DNA from: Lysobacterales bacterium
GTDB taxonomy: Bacteria > Pseudomonadota > Gammaproteobacteria > Xanthomonadales > SZUA-5
Direction: 5' to 3'
Assembly (NCBI GenBank): GCA_022841325.1
Contig: JALHRS010000006.1
Span: forward strand, 63,937 to 127,936
Length of the DNA: 64,000 nucleotides
The notes beneath the pieces were generated by a model. That model ran no database searches and was not told where the DNA came from. It was given only the letters and a program-made list of their open reading frames with translations. Each line of letters begins with the position of its first letter. Position 1 is the first letter of the stretch. Made by a program: the position numbers and the translations under genes. Positions 29,083-38,378 of this stretch are shown here, in pieces.

Positions 29083-31323
29083 TCACACTACGTCGAGTCT
29101 ATCCACCCGCTGCAGGCCCCTGGGCAGCAGGCCACCGCGCTGCGCGCGGGCGCCGCGATAGGCATCCAGGTCGTGGCCCTTGAGCCGGGTGATACGCCCG
29201 CCCGCCACCACCACCAGTTCCTGATTCGGCTGGAAAGCCGCGACCGCAATGACCTTGGCGCTGGCCGCGTTCTTGCCGCCAGGCAGCGCCAGGATCTTGT
29301 TGCCCTTGCCCTTGTCCAGTTCCGGCAGTTCGCTCAAGGGGAAGACCAGCAGGTGGCCATCCAGCGACACCGCTGCCACCAGGGCCGTATCGACGGCGCC
29401 GGGGACCAGGCTCGGGGCCAGCACTTCGGCGCGATCTGGCACGGTCAATACCTGCTTGCCGGCGCGATTGCGCGAGACCAGATTCTCGAAGCGGGTGACA
29501 AAACCATAGCCGGCGCTGGTGGACAGCAACAGCCGGGTATCGGCGTCGGTGCAGACCGTCGCCAGGAAGCGCGCCCCCGTGGGCGGATCGAAGCGCCCGG
29601 TCAGCGGCTCGCCCTGACCACGTGCCGAGGGCAGACTGTGCGCGGGCGTGGCGTAGGAGCGGCCGGTCGAGTCGAGGAACACCGCCTGCAGATTGCTGCG
29701 TCCGCGCACGCTGGCGAGGTATTTGTCGCCCTCGCGATAGCTGAGCGCCGTGGCGTCGATTTCATGACCCTTGGCGGCGCGTACCCAGCCCTTGTCGGAG
29801 ACGATCACGGTGACCGGTTCGGAGGGGGTCAGATCAGCTTCGGACAGGGCCTTGGCCTGTTCGCGCTCGATCAACGGCGAGCGTCGATCGTCGCCGTAGA
29901 CGCGGGCGTCGTGCTCCAGTTCCTGCTTGATCAGCGCCTTGACCCGCGATTTCGAATCCAGAATGGCCTTGAGCTCCGTGCGCTCAGCTTCCAGTTCCGC
30001 CTGTTCGCCGCGGATCTTCATCTCTTCCAGGCGCGCCAGCTGGCGCAGCTTGGTTTCGAGAATGTACTCGGCCTGATCCTCACTCAGTCCAAAGCGCGCC
30101 ATCAGCACCGGCTTGGGCTCGTCTTCGCTGCGGATGATGCGGATCACTTCATCCAGATTGAGGAAGGCAATCAGCAGGCCTTCCAGCAGATGCAGCCGGC
30201 GCTCGACCTTGCCCAGGCGGTGCTGCAGACGGCGGCGCACGGTGTCGGTGCGGAACTGCAGCCATTCGCTCAGCAGCAGTTTCAGGGATTTCACCTGCGG
30301 GCGCGCGTCCAGCCCGATCAGATTGACGTTGACCCTGAAGCTCTTCTCCATGTCGGTGGTGGCGAACAGGTGCCGCATCAGTTCGTCGATGTCGACGCGG
30401 TTCGAGCGCGGGATCAGCACGATGCGGATGGGCTGGGCGTGATCGCCCTCGTCACGCAGATCCTCGATCATCGGCAGCTTCTTCGATCGCATCTGATCGG
30501 CGATCTGCTCGATGATCTTGGTGGGCGACACCTGATGCGGCAGCGCGGTGATGATCACATTGCCGTTTTCGCGGGTGTAGACGCCGCGCACGCGCACCGA
30601 ACCATTGCCGGTTTCGTACATGCGGATCAGATCGGCACGCGGGGTGATGATCTCGGCCACCGTCGGATAGTCCGGGCCGCGCACGTGTTCGCACAGATCG
30701 GCCGTGGTGGCGTCCGGATCGTCCAGCAGCCGGATGCAGGCGCTCAGCACCTCACGCAGATTGTGCGGCGGAATATCGGTGGCCATGCCGACGGCAATAC
30801 CGGTGGTGCCGTTGAGCAGCACATGCGGCACCCGCGAGGGCAGCCAGGACGGCTCTTCCAGGGTGCCGTCGAAGTTGGGTTCCCACTCGACCGTGCCCTG
30901 GCCCAGTTCTTCCAGCAGCAGGCGTGCGAAAGGCGTGAGCTTGGATTCGGTGTAGCGCATCGCCGCAAAGCTCTTGGGATCGTCCGGCGAACCGAAATTG
31001 CCCTGGCCGTCGATCAGCGGATAGCGAAAGCTGAAGGACTGCGCCATCAACACCAGCGCCTCGTAACAGGCCGAGTCGCCGTGAGGATGGTACTTGCCGA
31101 TGACATCACCCACGGTGCGCGCCGACTTCTTGTGCTTGGCCGCCGCATTGAGGCCGAGCTCGCTCATGGCGTAGACGATGCGTCGCTGCACCGGCTTCAG
31201 GCCATCGCCGATGAAGGGCAGGGCGCGGTCCAGCACCACATACATGGAGTAGTCGAGATAGGCCTTCTCGGCGTATTCCTTGAGGGGAATCTGCTCGAAG
31301 GGCAACAATTCGCCAGTGCTCAT
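29083..31323 (-). CDS. parC: DNA topoisomerase IV subunit A
   Basis: This is the breakage-reunion subunit of topoisomerase IV, which decatenates daughter chromosomes. The 746-residue length is that of ParC rather than GyrA. QRRIVYAM appears at 47-54, the quinolone-resistance region reads [12 protein letters not shown] with Ser84 and Glu88 (the drug-sensitive type residues), and the catalytic tyrosine is Tyr124 in MRYTESK. The C-terminal domain has degenerate beta-pinwheel repeats and no GyrA box, as expected. parE is not in the window. The start at 31323 is ATG. Confidence 0.96.
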   Translation of the reverse strand: MSTGELLPFEQIPLKEYAEKAYLDYSMYVVLDRALPFIGDGLKPVQRRIVYAMSELGLNAAAKHKKSARTVGDVIGKYHPHGDSACYEALVLMAQSFSFRYPLIDGQGNFGSPDDPKSFAAMRYTESKLTPFARLLLEELGQGTVEWEPNFDGTLEEPSWLPSRVPHVLLNGTTGIAVGMATDIPPHNLREVLSACIRLLDDPDATTADLCEHVRGPDYPTVAEIITPRADLIRMYETGNGSVRVRGVYTRENGNVIITALPHQVSPTKIIEQIADQMRSKKLPMIEDLRDEGDHAQPIRIVLIPRSNRVDIDELMRHLFATTDMEKSFRVNVNLIGLDARPQVKSLKLLLSEWLQFRTDTVRRRLQHRLGKVERRLHLLEGLLIAFLNLDEVIRIIRSEDEPKPVLMARFGLSEDQAEYILETKLRQLARLEEMKIRGEQAELEAERTELKAILDSKSRVKALIKQELEHDARVYGDDRRSPLIEREQAKALSEADLTPSEPVTVIVSDKGWVRAAKGHEIDATALSYREGDKYLASVRGRSNLQAVFLDSTGRSYATPAHSLPSARGQGEPLTGRFDPPTGARFLATVCTDADTRLLLSTSAGYGFVTRFENLVSRNRAGKQVLTVPDRAEVLAPSLVPGAVDTALVAAVSLDGHLLVFPLSELPELDKGKGNKILALPGGKNAASAKVIAVAAFQPNQELVVVAGGRITRLKGHDLDAYRGARAQRGGLLPRGLQRVDRLDVV

Positions 31324-31497
31324 CGCGGGATCGAATGACAGTTCAGAAGGTCGCGGACTCTACATCGAAGCGCGTTCACGGGCACGGGCAGGGCGCTGGC
31401 AGATGGAACTGCTGGCGTCAGAGTCCCGGATTCTCGCTGGCAATGGGGCTGTTGCCATCTGCCGTCGGGATTCGGGCATCGCCTTCTGGATTGGCGT

Positions 31498-31757
31498 CAT
31501 TGCGAGCCACCGGTTCCGTCCCGACACCGCCCACGGGCCATGAACTGTAGGTTGGGCAAAGCGCAGCGTGCCCAACCATGGAAGCCGGTCTTGGACACAC
31601 TGTGCTTTGCCCAACCTGCATCAACGACCACGAATCAACACGTTACGATATGGGTTCATGGCGAGGAGCGCAGCGACGAAGCAATCCGGAAGGTGTAGTA
31701 GAATCAATGGCCTGGATTGCTTCCCCCGGATCAAGTCCGGGGTCGCAATGACGCCGG
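31498..31757. repeat. Repeat families H, E and B between parC and rpsP
   Basis: In the 31324-31898 gap, 31498-31540 is an inverted H copy (cgagccaccggttcc...cgggccatgaac). Bases 31547-31619 are a complete E palindrome (gtaggttgggcaaagc.../...gctttgcccaacctgc), and 31661-31757 a complete B element. Bases 31324-31490 show nothing recognisable, and 31758-31898 hold the rpsP promoter region. No gene is supported. Confidence 0.85.
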
Positions 31758-31825
31758 TGAGTGCTCTGGCGGGAGCGGCAAGGTGTGGCCTGCATGCGAT
31801 CAGGGGCAATTGTTCAGTTTCTTTC

Positions 31826-31854
31826 TTGGCGTAGCCCGCCGAATCATTTAAACT
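31826..31854 (+). promoter_or_regulatory. Predicted sigma70-type promoter of the rpsP operon
   Basis: TTGGCG (31826-31831) and TAAACT (31849-31854) are separated by 17 bp, each matching four of six consensus bases. A perfect inverted repeat AGCCCGC/GCGGGCT (31833-31839 and 31857-31863) brackets the -10 box and could be a regulatory hairpin or operator. The first gene starts 44 bp downstream of the -10 box. Confidence 0.45.
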
Positions 31855-31898
31855 TGCGGGCTTAGCTCGTTCCATAGAAGTTTTGAAAGGAATCAAAG

Positions 31899-32168
31899 AT
31901 GGTCAAGATTCGCCTTGCCCGTGGTGGTGCCAAGAAGCGGCCCTTCTACTACATCGTCGTCGCTGATGAGCGCCATGCGCGTGACGGCCGCAGCATCGAA
32001 CGTCTGGGTTACTACAATCCGATCGCCCAGGGCAAGGAAGTGCCGTTGACGGTCGACCTGGAGCGCGTGAAGCACTGGGTGGGCGTTGGCGCACAGCCGA
32101 CCGAGAAAGTCCGCCAGCTGATCAAGATTGCGCAGAAGGCGCAGCAGCCCGCCGCTGCAGCTGCCTGA
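31899..32168 (+). CDS. rpsP: 30S ribosomal protein S16
   Basis: This is a component of the small ribosomal subunit. The 89-residue sequence opens [20 protein letters not shown] and continues [14 protein letters not shown], the S16 signature. AAAGGA lies 7 bases before the ATG. The C-terminus is a short Ala/Gln tail typical of proteobacteria. It is the first gene of the rpsP-rimM-trmD-rplS operon, which links ribosome assembly with tRNA modification. Confidence 0.97.
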   Translation: MVKIRLARGGAKKRPFYYIVVADERHARDGRSIERLGYYNPIAQGKEVPLTVDLERVKHWVGVGAQPTEKVRQLIKIAQKAQQPAAAAA

Positions 32169-32172
32169 GGCA

Positions 32173-32709
32173 GTGTTGCCGGCGTCGGATCGCGCCGCTT
32201 CGGTTCCGGAGCGGCTGATCACGATGGGGCGCATCCATGGCGCCCATGGGGTTCGAGGTTCGCTGATGGTGGCCTCTTTCTGCGAGCCGCCAGGACGTCT
32301 GCTGGATTTTCCGACCTGGTGGTTGCGCCGCGATGGCGGCGTGCAGGCGGTCAAGCTCCTCCGTGGCAGCGTGTCGACCAAGGGTCTGATCGCCGATATC
32401 GAAGGCATCATTGATCGCGATGCCGCTGCTGCGCTGAAAGGCGTGGAAATCGCGGTGGACCGCAAGCTGCTGCCCGCGTTGCGCAAGCAGCAATACTACT
32501 GGGCCGATCTCGAGGGCCTGCAAGTGCTGAATCAGGACGGCGTCGACTTCGGTCGGGTCGATCACCTGTTCAGCAATGGCGCGCATCCGATCCTGGTGGT
32601 CCGCGACGGCGAGCGTGAACGCCTGATTCCTTTCGTGATGGACCAACATGTGCTGTCAGTCGATCTGGATGCCGGCCGGATCCAGGTCGATTGGGATGCT
32701 GATTTCTAG
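32173..32709 (+). CDS. rimM: Ribosome maturation factor RimM
   Basis: This protein assists 30S 3'-domain maturation and binds S19. About 178 residues are predicted, with the N-terminal LITMGRIHGAHGVRGSLMV motif, the QYYWADLEGLQV motif starting the PRC-barrel half, and the C-terminal LIPFVMDQHVLSVDL. The start is non-ATG: GTG at 32173 lies five bases after the rpsP stop with GAGG just upstream, and TTG at 32176 is the alternative. The first ATG (32224) would cut off sequence directly before the core fold. In most relatives trmD follows within tens of bases, but here 362 bp intervene. Confidence 0.93.
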   Translation: MLPASDRAASVPERLITMGRIHGAHGVRGSLMVASFCEPPGRLLDFPTWWLRRDGGVQAVKLLRGSVSTKGLIADIEGIIDRDAAAALKGVEIAVDRKLLPALRKQQYYWADLEGLQVLNQDGVDFGRVDHLFSNGAHPILVVRDGERERLIPFVMDQHVLSVDLDAGRIQVDWDADF

Positions 32710-32836
32710 ATCCATTGCAGGTCATGCCACACCAGGGTTCTGACCAGCGCCTGTGTTGCGGCTGCCGATGGATCACGAAACGATGTCGCCGCGATCCCTG
32801 CATGGTGGCCCGAAGATGTCCAGAGTCGCTGAACCG

Positions 32837-32973
32837 GCGTCATTGCGACCCCGGTCTTGATCCGGGGGAAGCAATACAGCTGCGGATGCTTCAATTGCCA
32901 TAGGTTGGGCAAAGCAAAGCGTGCCCAACATCAGGCGCAACTGTTGGGCACGCTTTGCTTTGCCCAACCTACC
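32837..32973. repeat. Repeat families B (half) and E inserted between rimM and trmD
   Basis: The 362 bp gap contains an inverted half-copy of B (32837-32880, ggcgtcattgcgacc...gaagcaatacag) followed by a complete E palindrome (32900-32973). Bases 32710-32836 and 32974-33071 show no gene. The elements lie inside what is normally a tight ribosomal operon. Confidence 0.9.
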
Positions 32974-33071
32974 GTTGTCGTGCTGGCGCGCCGTGCCGGG
33001 CGGAGACACTCGGCAGGCAAACACGCCACAATGGCCCGATGCCGCTTTCCCAGGAATCGCCGGACCTGATC

Positions 33072-33824
33072 ATGCGTTTTGACGTCATCACCCTGTTTCC
33101 CGAGTTCATCCGTCAGGCCATGGCCATCGGTGTGGTCGGTCGGGCGCTCGATCGCCAGATCATTGGCCTTGATTGCTGGAATCCGCGCGATTACACCGAG
33201 GACAATTACCGGACCGTGGACGATCGGCCCTACGGCGGTGGGCCGGGCATGGTGTTCATGATCGAACCGCTACGACGGGCCGTTCAGGCGGCGCGCCGTG
33301 TTGCCCCCGACAATCCGGTGATTCTGCTGAGTCCGCAGGGGCAGCGCTTCGACCAGTCGCGTGCGAAATCCATGGCGGCCGGCAGCGGCGCCATCTTCGT
33401 CTGCGGTCGCTACGAAGGTCTCGATCAGCGATTTGTTGACCATTACGTCGACGAGGAGCTCTCCATCGGTGACTTCGTGCTCTCCGGCGGTGAGTTGCCG
33501 GCGTTGGCGGTGATCGATGCCGTGACCCGATTGCTTCCCGGCGTGCTGCACACCGATGCGTCGGCGATCGAAGACAGTTTCATGGACGGCACGCTGGATT
33601 GTCCGCACTACACGCGACCTGAAAAATCCGAGGAGGGCGAGGTGCCGGCGGTGCTGCTCTCCGGCAACCATGCGCTGATCGCGCGCTGGCGCCGCAAGCA
33701 GTCGCTGGGCGCGACCTGGTTGCGGCGTCCGGACCTGCTGGCACAGCTGAATCTGAACAAAGTGGATCAGGCGCTGTTGCGTGAATTTATGGATGACCAT
33801 AAAGCAGAAAACGGTGTACAATGA
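33072..33824 (+). CDS. trmD: tRNA (guanine-N1)-methyltransferase
   Basis: This enzyme makes m1G37 in tRNAs, which prevents +1 frameshifting, and uses S-adenosylmethionine in a trefoil-knot fold. The 250-residue sequence starts MRFDVITLFPEF, has the DDRPYGGGPGMV and LSPQGQRFDQ motifs, the knot segment ICGRYEGLDQRF-like (here FVCGRYEGLDQRF), and SIGDFVLSGGELPALAVID. The ATG at 33072 is the family start; an ATG at 33039 would add 11 residues and cannot be excluded. It is followed by rplS at 35 bp. Confidence 0.96.
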   Translation: MRFDVITLFPEFIRQAMAIGVVGRALDRQIIGLDCWNPRDYTEDNYRTVDDRPYGGGPGMVFMIEPLRRAVQAARRVAPDNPVILLSPQGQRFDQSRAKSMAAGSGAIFVCGRYEGLDQRFVDHYVDEELSIGDFVLSGGELPALAVIDAVTRLLPGVLHTDASAIEDSFMDGTLDCPHYTRPEKSEEGEVPAVLLSGNHALIARWRRKQSLGATWLRRPDLLAQLNLNKVDQALLREFMDDHKAENGVQ

Positions 33825-33859
33825 CGGGCTAAGTCTGTGTGTACTGCGAGGGACGTGCC

Positions 33860-34222
33860 ATGAGCAAAATCATTCAACAGCTGGAAGCTGAGCAGATGAA
33901 CCGCGAACTGCCGGTGTTCACCCCCGGTGATACCGTCGTGGTCAATGTGAAAGTCAAGGAAGGTGCTCGTGAGCGCATCCAGGCCTATGAAGGCGTGGTC
34001 ATTGCGATCAAGAGCCGCGGCCTGAACTCTTCGTTCACGGTGCGCAAGATCTCGCACGGCGAGGGTGTGGAGCGTGTGTTCCAGACCTACAGCCCGGCGA
34101 TCGATTCGGTGCAGGTCAAGCGTCGCGGCAAGGTCCGTGCGGCCAAGCTGTACTACCTGCGCGAGCTGGAAGGCAAGGCAGCGCGCATCAAGGAAGATCT
34201 GGCGGCTTACTCCAAGCGCTGA
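33860..34222 (+). CDS. rplS: 50S ribosomal protein L19
   Basis: This is a large-subunit protein at the 30S interface. The 120 residues include the typical [13 protein letters not shown] start, [16 protein letters not shown] and a C-terminal [21 protein letters not shown] chose the ATG at 33860, preceded by GAGGG; an in-frame TTG/GTG upstream at 33839 lacks homology. It is the last gene of the operon, and an intrinsic terminator-like hairpin follows 22 bp downstream. Confidence 0.97.
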   Translation: MSKIIQQLEAEQMNRELPVFTPGDTVVVNVKVKEGARERIQAYEGVVIAIKSRGLNSSFTVRKISHGEGVERVFQTYSPAIDSVQVKRRGKVRAAKLYYLRELEGKAARIKEDLAAYSKR

Positions 34223-34243
34223 GCTCCGGATTCTTTCCGCCAC

Positions 34244-34272
34244 AGGGGCGCCTCAGGGCGCCTTTGTTGTTT
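34244..34272 (+). terminator. Rho-independent terminator after rplS
   Basis: A stem of six GC pairs plus three weaker pairs (AGGGGCGCC / GGCGCCTTT) encloses the loop TCAG, followed by the T-rich gttgtttctg. It starts 22 bp after the rplS stop, the expected end of the rpsP operon. Confidence 0.7.
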
Positions 34273-34322
34273 CTGCGGAAGGCCCGGGCTCGATAATCCT
34301 GGCCGTGCCCGGTGCTCCCTGG

Positions 34323-34615
34323 CGGCGTCATTGCGAGGAGCGTAGTGACGCAAGTGCCGGCTCTTGTAGCCCGAAGTGCGCGCAGCGCTCTCCGGGCGTT
34401 GATGCGAAGAGCGCCGGGGAGCCGCTGCGCGGCACCCTCGGCCTACGCGCAGCAGGCGAGTTCATGGCCCGTGGGCATGCTCTGGTGGGTCCAGACTTGT
34501 CTGAACGCTCTTGGTGCATGGTTGGAGAAGCGTCCAGACAAGTCTGGACCCACCAGAGCCCGAAGCCCGCAGCTTTTCCCGTGCCCCGTGCCCCGTGCCC
34601 CGTGCCCCGTGCCCC
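34323..34615. repeat. Repeat families B (part), A, H (part), C and five GTGCCCC heptamers
   Basis: In the 34223-34749 gap, B spans about 34323-34353, A 34366-34446, an H fragment lies near 34463 and C with both arms spans 34486-34553. The block then runs into five perfect GTGCCCC units at 34581-34615. The order C-block-heptamers matches 27955-28065. No gene is supported. Confidence 0.85.
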
Positions 34616-34670
34616 TCAAAAGCTCGGCACGTTCACTCCCCATTCGCATGCAATCAAGGCTCAGACCCGC

Positions 34671-34701
34671 TTGCTCCTCCATGCCTTCGTAGGGGCATAA
34701 T
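34671..34701 (+). promoter_or_regulatory. Candidate promoter of the second acylase gene
   Basis: TTGCTC (34671-34676) and CATAAT (34696-34701) lie upstream of the ATG at 34750, with a 19 bp spacer that is longer than ideal. The -10-like box is good and the -35-like box is moderate. GGGAGG at 34737-34742 is the ribosome site. Confidence 0.3.
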
Positions 34702-34749
34702 CGGACGAAGCGCCGCCTCTCGGTGGCGTCATGCCTGGGAGGGTAAATC

Positions 34750-37599
34750 ATGAGCATTGCCAAACTGGCGCGGCGACCTTTGGTGGTTGCCACCGCTTTC
34801 CTGCTTTGGACCGGCGCATCACTGGCGCAATCGACGCCTACTGTGGCTCCGGGCCTTATTGCCAACGGATCAATCTCTTACGACGCCGAGGGTGTGCCCA
34901 GCATCGTTGCCAGCAACGATCTGGACATGGCCTATCTGCAGGGTTACGCGCATGCGCGCGACCGCTTCTGGCAGATGGATTTCACCCGCCGAGGCGCCAG
35001 TGGCACGGTGTCCGAACTCGTCGGTGCAGCTGCCTTGGCCAATGATGTGCAGATCCGCACACTCGGCTTGCGCCGCGCGGCCTGGGAGAGTTACGTCAAG
35101 CTGTCGCCGGACATGCGCGATTTCCTGCAGGCCTACGCCAACGGCGTGAACTACTGGCTGCGAACGACGCCGGCATTGCCGCCGGAATACGGCGCGCTGG
35201 AGCTGACCCAGGCCGAACCCTGGTCGCCGGTGGACACCCTGGTGATCGGCAAGGCGCTGGCCTTCCAGCTCTCCTTCGATCTGGACATCGATTTCACCCT
35301 GCGCCTGGCTGCCTATCAGGCCGCCGGTGCTGCCGGCAACTTCAACGGCACGGCATTGTTCTTCGAGGATACCCACCGCACCCAGCCGGGCGATGATCGG
35401 GTCTCGATTCCGGGTTTTCTTGCCTCGATCGGTGGGCGTGGAGAGGCCGACAAGATACTGGCAGATGAAGTGCCACAGGTTGCCCTGGAAACGGTGGCGC
35501 TGGCGCAATCCTATCGCGACAAGATTGCCGATCACCCTCTGATCGGCCCGGCCTTGAAGTTCCGCGAGGATCGTGGTGCCAGCAACTGGTGGGTGGTGTC
35601 CGGCAGCAAGACCGCCGACGGCAAGCCGATTCTGGCCAATGATCCCCATCTGGGTCTGGATACACCGTCCACCTTTTACGAGAATCGTCTGTATTCGTCC
35701 GACAGCCGTTTCCCGATTCCCTACAACTTCAGCGGCTCGTCCGTCGCCGGTGCGCCAGGGCCGCTGCTGGGCTGTACCGACAGTTTCTGCTGGGGCCTCA
35801 CCACCAATCCGATGGATGTCACCGACGTCTTTCAGGAAACCTTCCGCCTCAACACCTATGGCTTGCCCACACACACCATCCACAACGGCGTGGCTGAACC
35901 AGTGGTCTGGATCTTCCAGAGCTATTTTGTCAACAATCTTGGCGATGGCATTGCCAACAACATCACCCGCAATAACTCGATCGGCTACACCAATGGCGGC
36001 GTAACCATCATCGTGCCACGACGCAACAACGGTCCGGTGCTGCAGATCAGCGGCAGTTCCGGCCTGTCGGCCGCCTACACCGGTTGGGGCGCCACCAATG
36101 AACTGGAGACCTTCCGGCGGCTGCCGCGCTCGCGCAATCTGCAGGAATTCCGCGACAACCTGTCCTATTTCGATGTCGGTTCGCAGAATTTCTCCTACGC
36201 CGATGTGGCCGGCAACATTGCCTATTTCACGACGGCCGAGTCGCCCTTGCGCACCGATCTGCAAACGCTGGGTGCGCCGGATGGCGGCATTCCGCCCTTC
36301 CTGATCCGCGATGGATCCGGCGCCCGCAAGCATGACTGGCTGCCGCGCACCAGCAACCACCCGAATCAGTCGCTGCCCTACGAGATTCTGCCGCCAGGGG
36401 AAATGCCCTTCGTGATCAATCCGCAGTCGGGCTATATCGCCAACTGCAACAATGATCCGGTCGGAAACACCCTGGACAACAACGGCCTCAATCAGCTGCG
36501 GCCGGGCGGCGGCATCTACTACCTGGACATCGGCTATTCCGGTTTCCGCCAGGGACGCATCGACAGACTGCTCAATACGCGACTTGCATCCGGGCAGCCG
36601 GTGACGGTCGATTTCATCAAGCAGACGCAGGCCAACAATCAGCCGCTGGATGCCGAGAAGCTGACGCCGTATCTGCTGACGGCCGCAGCCAATGCCAGTG
36701 CACCAAATGCCTGGTCGGAGCTGCGTACGCTGATCAACGACGCTCGGGTTGCCGCCGCGATCAACCGCCTCGCCGGTTGGGACTATTCCACACCCACCGG
36801 CATCGCTGAAGGCTTCGATCCGGGCGATGATCCGGGCAATCTGCCGCAGCCGAGCGCGACCGAGATCCGCCATTCAACTGCTGCGACCTTGTTCGCGGTG
36901 TGGCGCTCCTTCGCGATACGCGGTGTCGTCGACAGCACGCTCACGCGCATCGGCCTCGGCAGTCAGGCGCCAGGTTCGGAGGAATCCATCCGTGCCTTGC
37001 TGAATCTGCTGAAGAACTATCCGACCGCGCGTGGCGTGGGTGCCAGCGGTGTCAACTTCTTCCAGGTGGCCGGTGCCCCGAGTCCGGAGGCGGCACGGGA
37101 TGTCGTGTTGCTGCGAGCCCTGCGTGACAGCCTGAACGCGCTGTCCGGGGACAGCTTTGCAGCTGCCTTTGGCAACTCGACCAATCTCGACGACTATCGC
37201 TGGGGCCGGCTGCATCGGATCGTCTTCGATCATCCGCTGGGCGGCCCCTTCAATCTGCCGGGCGCCAATCCCTACGGTTTTGCGAATCTGTCGCCGCAAT
37301 TGCCCGGTGTTGCCCGTCCGGGCGGCTATGACACGCTCGATGTGGCCGGTCACTCGGTTCGGGCGAATACCGTCAATGGCTTCATGTTCGGCTCCGGACC
37401 GGCGCGGCGCTTTGTCGGTTCGCTGGCCACACCGATCAGTGCCGAGAACATCCATCCGGGCGGCCAGTCCGGCGTGCTCGGCTCGCCGACTTATGCCAGC
37501 CAGCTGGGTCGTTGGCTGACCAATCGCTACAAGACTCTGATCATCAACCGCGATCAGGCACTGGCCGCCGAACGCCAGCGCCTGGACTTCCGTCCGTAG
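34750..37599 (+). CDS. Penicillin acylase family hydrolase, secreted, long form
   Basis: This 949-residue Ntn-hydrolase has a clear signal peptide (MSIAKLARRPLVVATAFLLW...SLAQ). The alpha part contains the YLQGYAHARDRFWQMDFTRRG motif. The predicted autocleavage site and nucleophile is Ser278 in RGASNWWVVSG, followed by ILANDPHLGLDTPS. It is about 160 residues longer than the acylase at 23195-25570 and differs from it strongly, so it is not a recent duplicate. The substrate could be N-acyl-homoserine lactones, beta-lactams or other acylamides. It has a good ribosome site and a terminator-like hairpin 12 bp after its stop, suggesting a single-gene transcript. Confidence 0.93.
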   Translation: MSIAKLARRPLVVATAFLLWTGASLAQSTPTVAPGLIANGSISYDAEGVPSIVASNDLDMAYLQGYAHARDRFWQMDFTRRGASGTVSELVGAAALANDVQIRTLGLRRAAWESYVKLSPDMRDFLQAYANGVNYWLRTTPALPPEYGALELTQAEPWSPVDTLVIGKALAFQLSFDLDIDFTLRLAAYQAAGAAGNFNGTALFFEDTHRTQPGDDRVSIPGFLASIGGRGEADKILADEVPQVALETVALAQSYRDKIADHPLIGPALKFREDRGASNWWVVSGSKTADGKPILANDPHLGLDTPSTFYENRLYSSDSRFPIPYNFSGSSVAGAPGPLLGCTDSFCWGLTTNPMDVTDVFQETFRLNTYGLPTHTIHNGVAEPVVWIFQSYFVNNLGDGIANNITRNNSIGYTNGGVTIIVPRRNNGPVLQISGSSGLSAAYTGWGATNELETFRRLPRSRNLQEFRDNLSYFDVGSQNFSYADVAGNIAYFTTAESPLRTDLQTLGAPDGGIPPFLIRDGSGARKHDWLPRTSNHPNQSLPYEILPPGEMPFVINPQSGYIANCNNDPVGNTLDNNGLNQLRPGGGIYYLDIGYSGFRQGRIDRLLNTRLASGQPVTVDFIKQTQANNQPLDAEKLTPYLLTAAANASAPNAWSELRTLINDARVAAAINRLAGWDYSTPTGIAEGFDPGDDPGNLPQPSATEIRHSTAATLFAVWRSFAIRGVVDSTLTRIGLGSQAPGSEESIRALLNLLKNYPTARGVGASGVNFFQVAGAPSPEAARDVVLLRALRDSLNALSGDSFAAAFGNSTNLDDYRWGRLHRIVFDHPLGGPFNLPGANPYGFANLSPQLPGVARPGGYDTLDVAGHSVRANTVNGFMFGSGPARRFVGSLATPISAENIHPGGQSGVLGSPTYASQLGRWLTNRYKTLIINRDQALAAERQRLDFRP

Positions 37600-37611
37600 T
37601 TGCAAGCTCCA

Positions 37612-37640
37612 CCGGCCCCGGAAACGGGGCCGGATTGGTT
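37612..37640 (+). terminator. Strong hairpin (9 bp GC stem, GAAA tetraloop) after the acylase gene
   Basis: CCGGCCCCG-GAAA-CGGGGCCGG is a perfect stem capped by a GNRA loop, followed by attggttctg. The T-run is weak, so this may be an imperfect intrinsic terminator or a 3'-end stabiliser. Confidence 0.6.
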
Positions 37641-37748
37641 CTGATACGAGGGCGAGAGGGCACGCAAGAGCAGGAACGACGCGAGCTCCTGATTTTTCGT
37701 GCCCTGGTGCTATCGCGCCCTCAACGACATTTCTGGAGACCGTAGCCC

Positions 37749-38378
37749 TTGTCCACTGACGCGCAAGCTCGGGAGCATCTGCGACGGGCTGATCCGCGAT
37801 TGGCCGTGTGGATGGAACGTATCGGCGAACTCGCCTTGCCCTGTCGCACGCGCTTCACGGTGGTCGATGCGCTGGCGCGCTCGATCATCTTTCAGCAACT
37901 GAACGGCAAGGCCGCGGAAACCATCTTCGGCCGCATGCAGCAGTTGCTGGGTGTACGCCAGGTCACCGCACGGGCGCTGGCAGCCGTATCGGTGGAGGAA
38001 CTGCGTACGGCCGGCGTTTCGAATGCCAAGGCCCGGGCGCTGAAGGATCTGGCCGAACACGCCGGCGCACGCCGATTGCCGTCGCCTGAGGCCCTGCATG
38101 AGATGAGCGATGAGGATGCGGTTGCGCGCCTGACGGTGGTTCGTGGTGTGGGACCGTGGACGGTGCAGATGCTGCTGATGTTCAGGCTGGGGCGTTGCGA
38201 CGTCCTGCCGCTGACTGACTATGGCGTGCGCGCCGGGGCTCAACTCGTGCATGACTTGCCGGCCATGCCCTCGGTAGCTGAACTGGCGCAGCTCGGTGCC
38301 GCCTGGCGTCCGTACCGCAGCCTCGCAAGCCTGTATCTTTGGCGGGCTTTGGATAGCGCCAGGGAAGGCAAATCATGA
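37749..38378 (+). CDS. DNA-3-methyladenine glycosylase II (AlkA-type, HhH-GPD)
   Basis: This is a base-excision repair enzyme removing alkylated purines. The protein of about 209 residues consists of the HhH-GPD core without the N-terminal AlkA domain, as in yeast Mag-like or short bacterial forms. The helix-hairpin-helix is at about 128-146 (LTVVRGVGPWTVQMLLMF), and the catalytic aspartate is Asp157 in LPLTDYGVRAG. The start appears to be TTG at 37749, with GGAG about 11 bases before; the next ATG (37812) would remove 21 residues. Its stop overlaps the next start by 4 bp (ATGA). Confidence 0.9.
   Translation: MSTDAQAREHLRRADPRLAVWMERIGELALPCRTRFTVVDALARSIIFQQLNGKAAETIFGRMQQLLGVRQVTARALAAVSVEELRTAGVSNAKARALKDLAEHAGARRLPSPEALHEMSDEDAVARLTVVRGVGPWTVQMLLMFRLGRCDVLPLTDYGVRAGAQLVHDLPAMPSVAELAQLGAAWRPYRSLASLYLWRALDSAREGKS

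Noticed and set aside
29083..31323. Assignment of this gene as gyrA
   Set aside because: The length of 746 residues, absence of a GyrA box and the divergent C-terminal domain fit ParC.
28363..31338. A 991-codon plus-strand open frame opposite rnt and parC
   Set aside because: It is a long shadow frame caused by high GC3 of the two real minus-strand genes; its His/Gln/Arg-rich composition is typical of such shadows.
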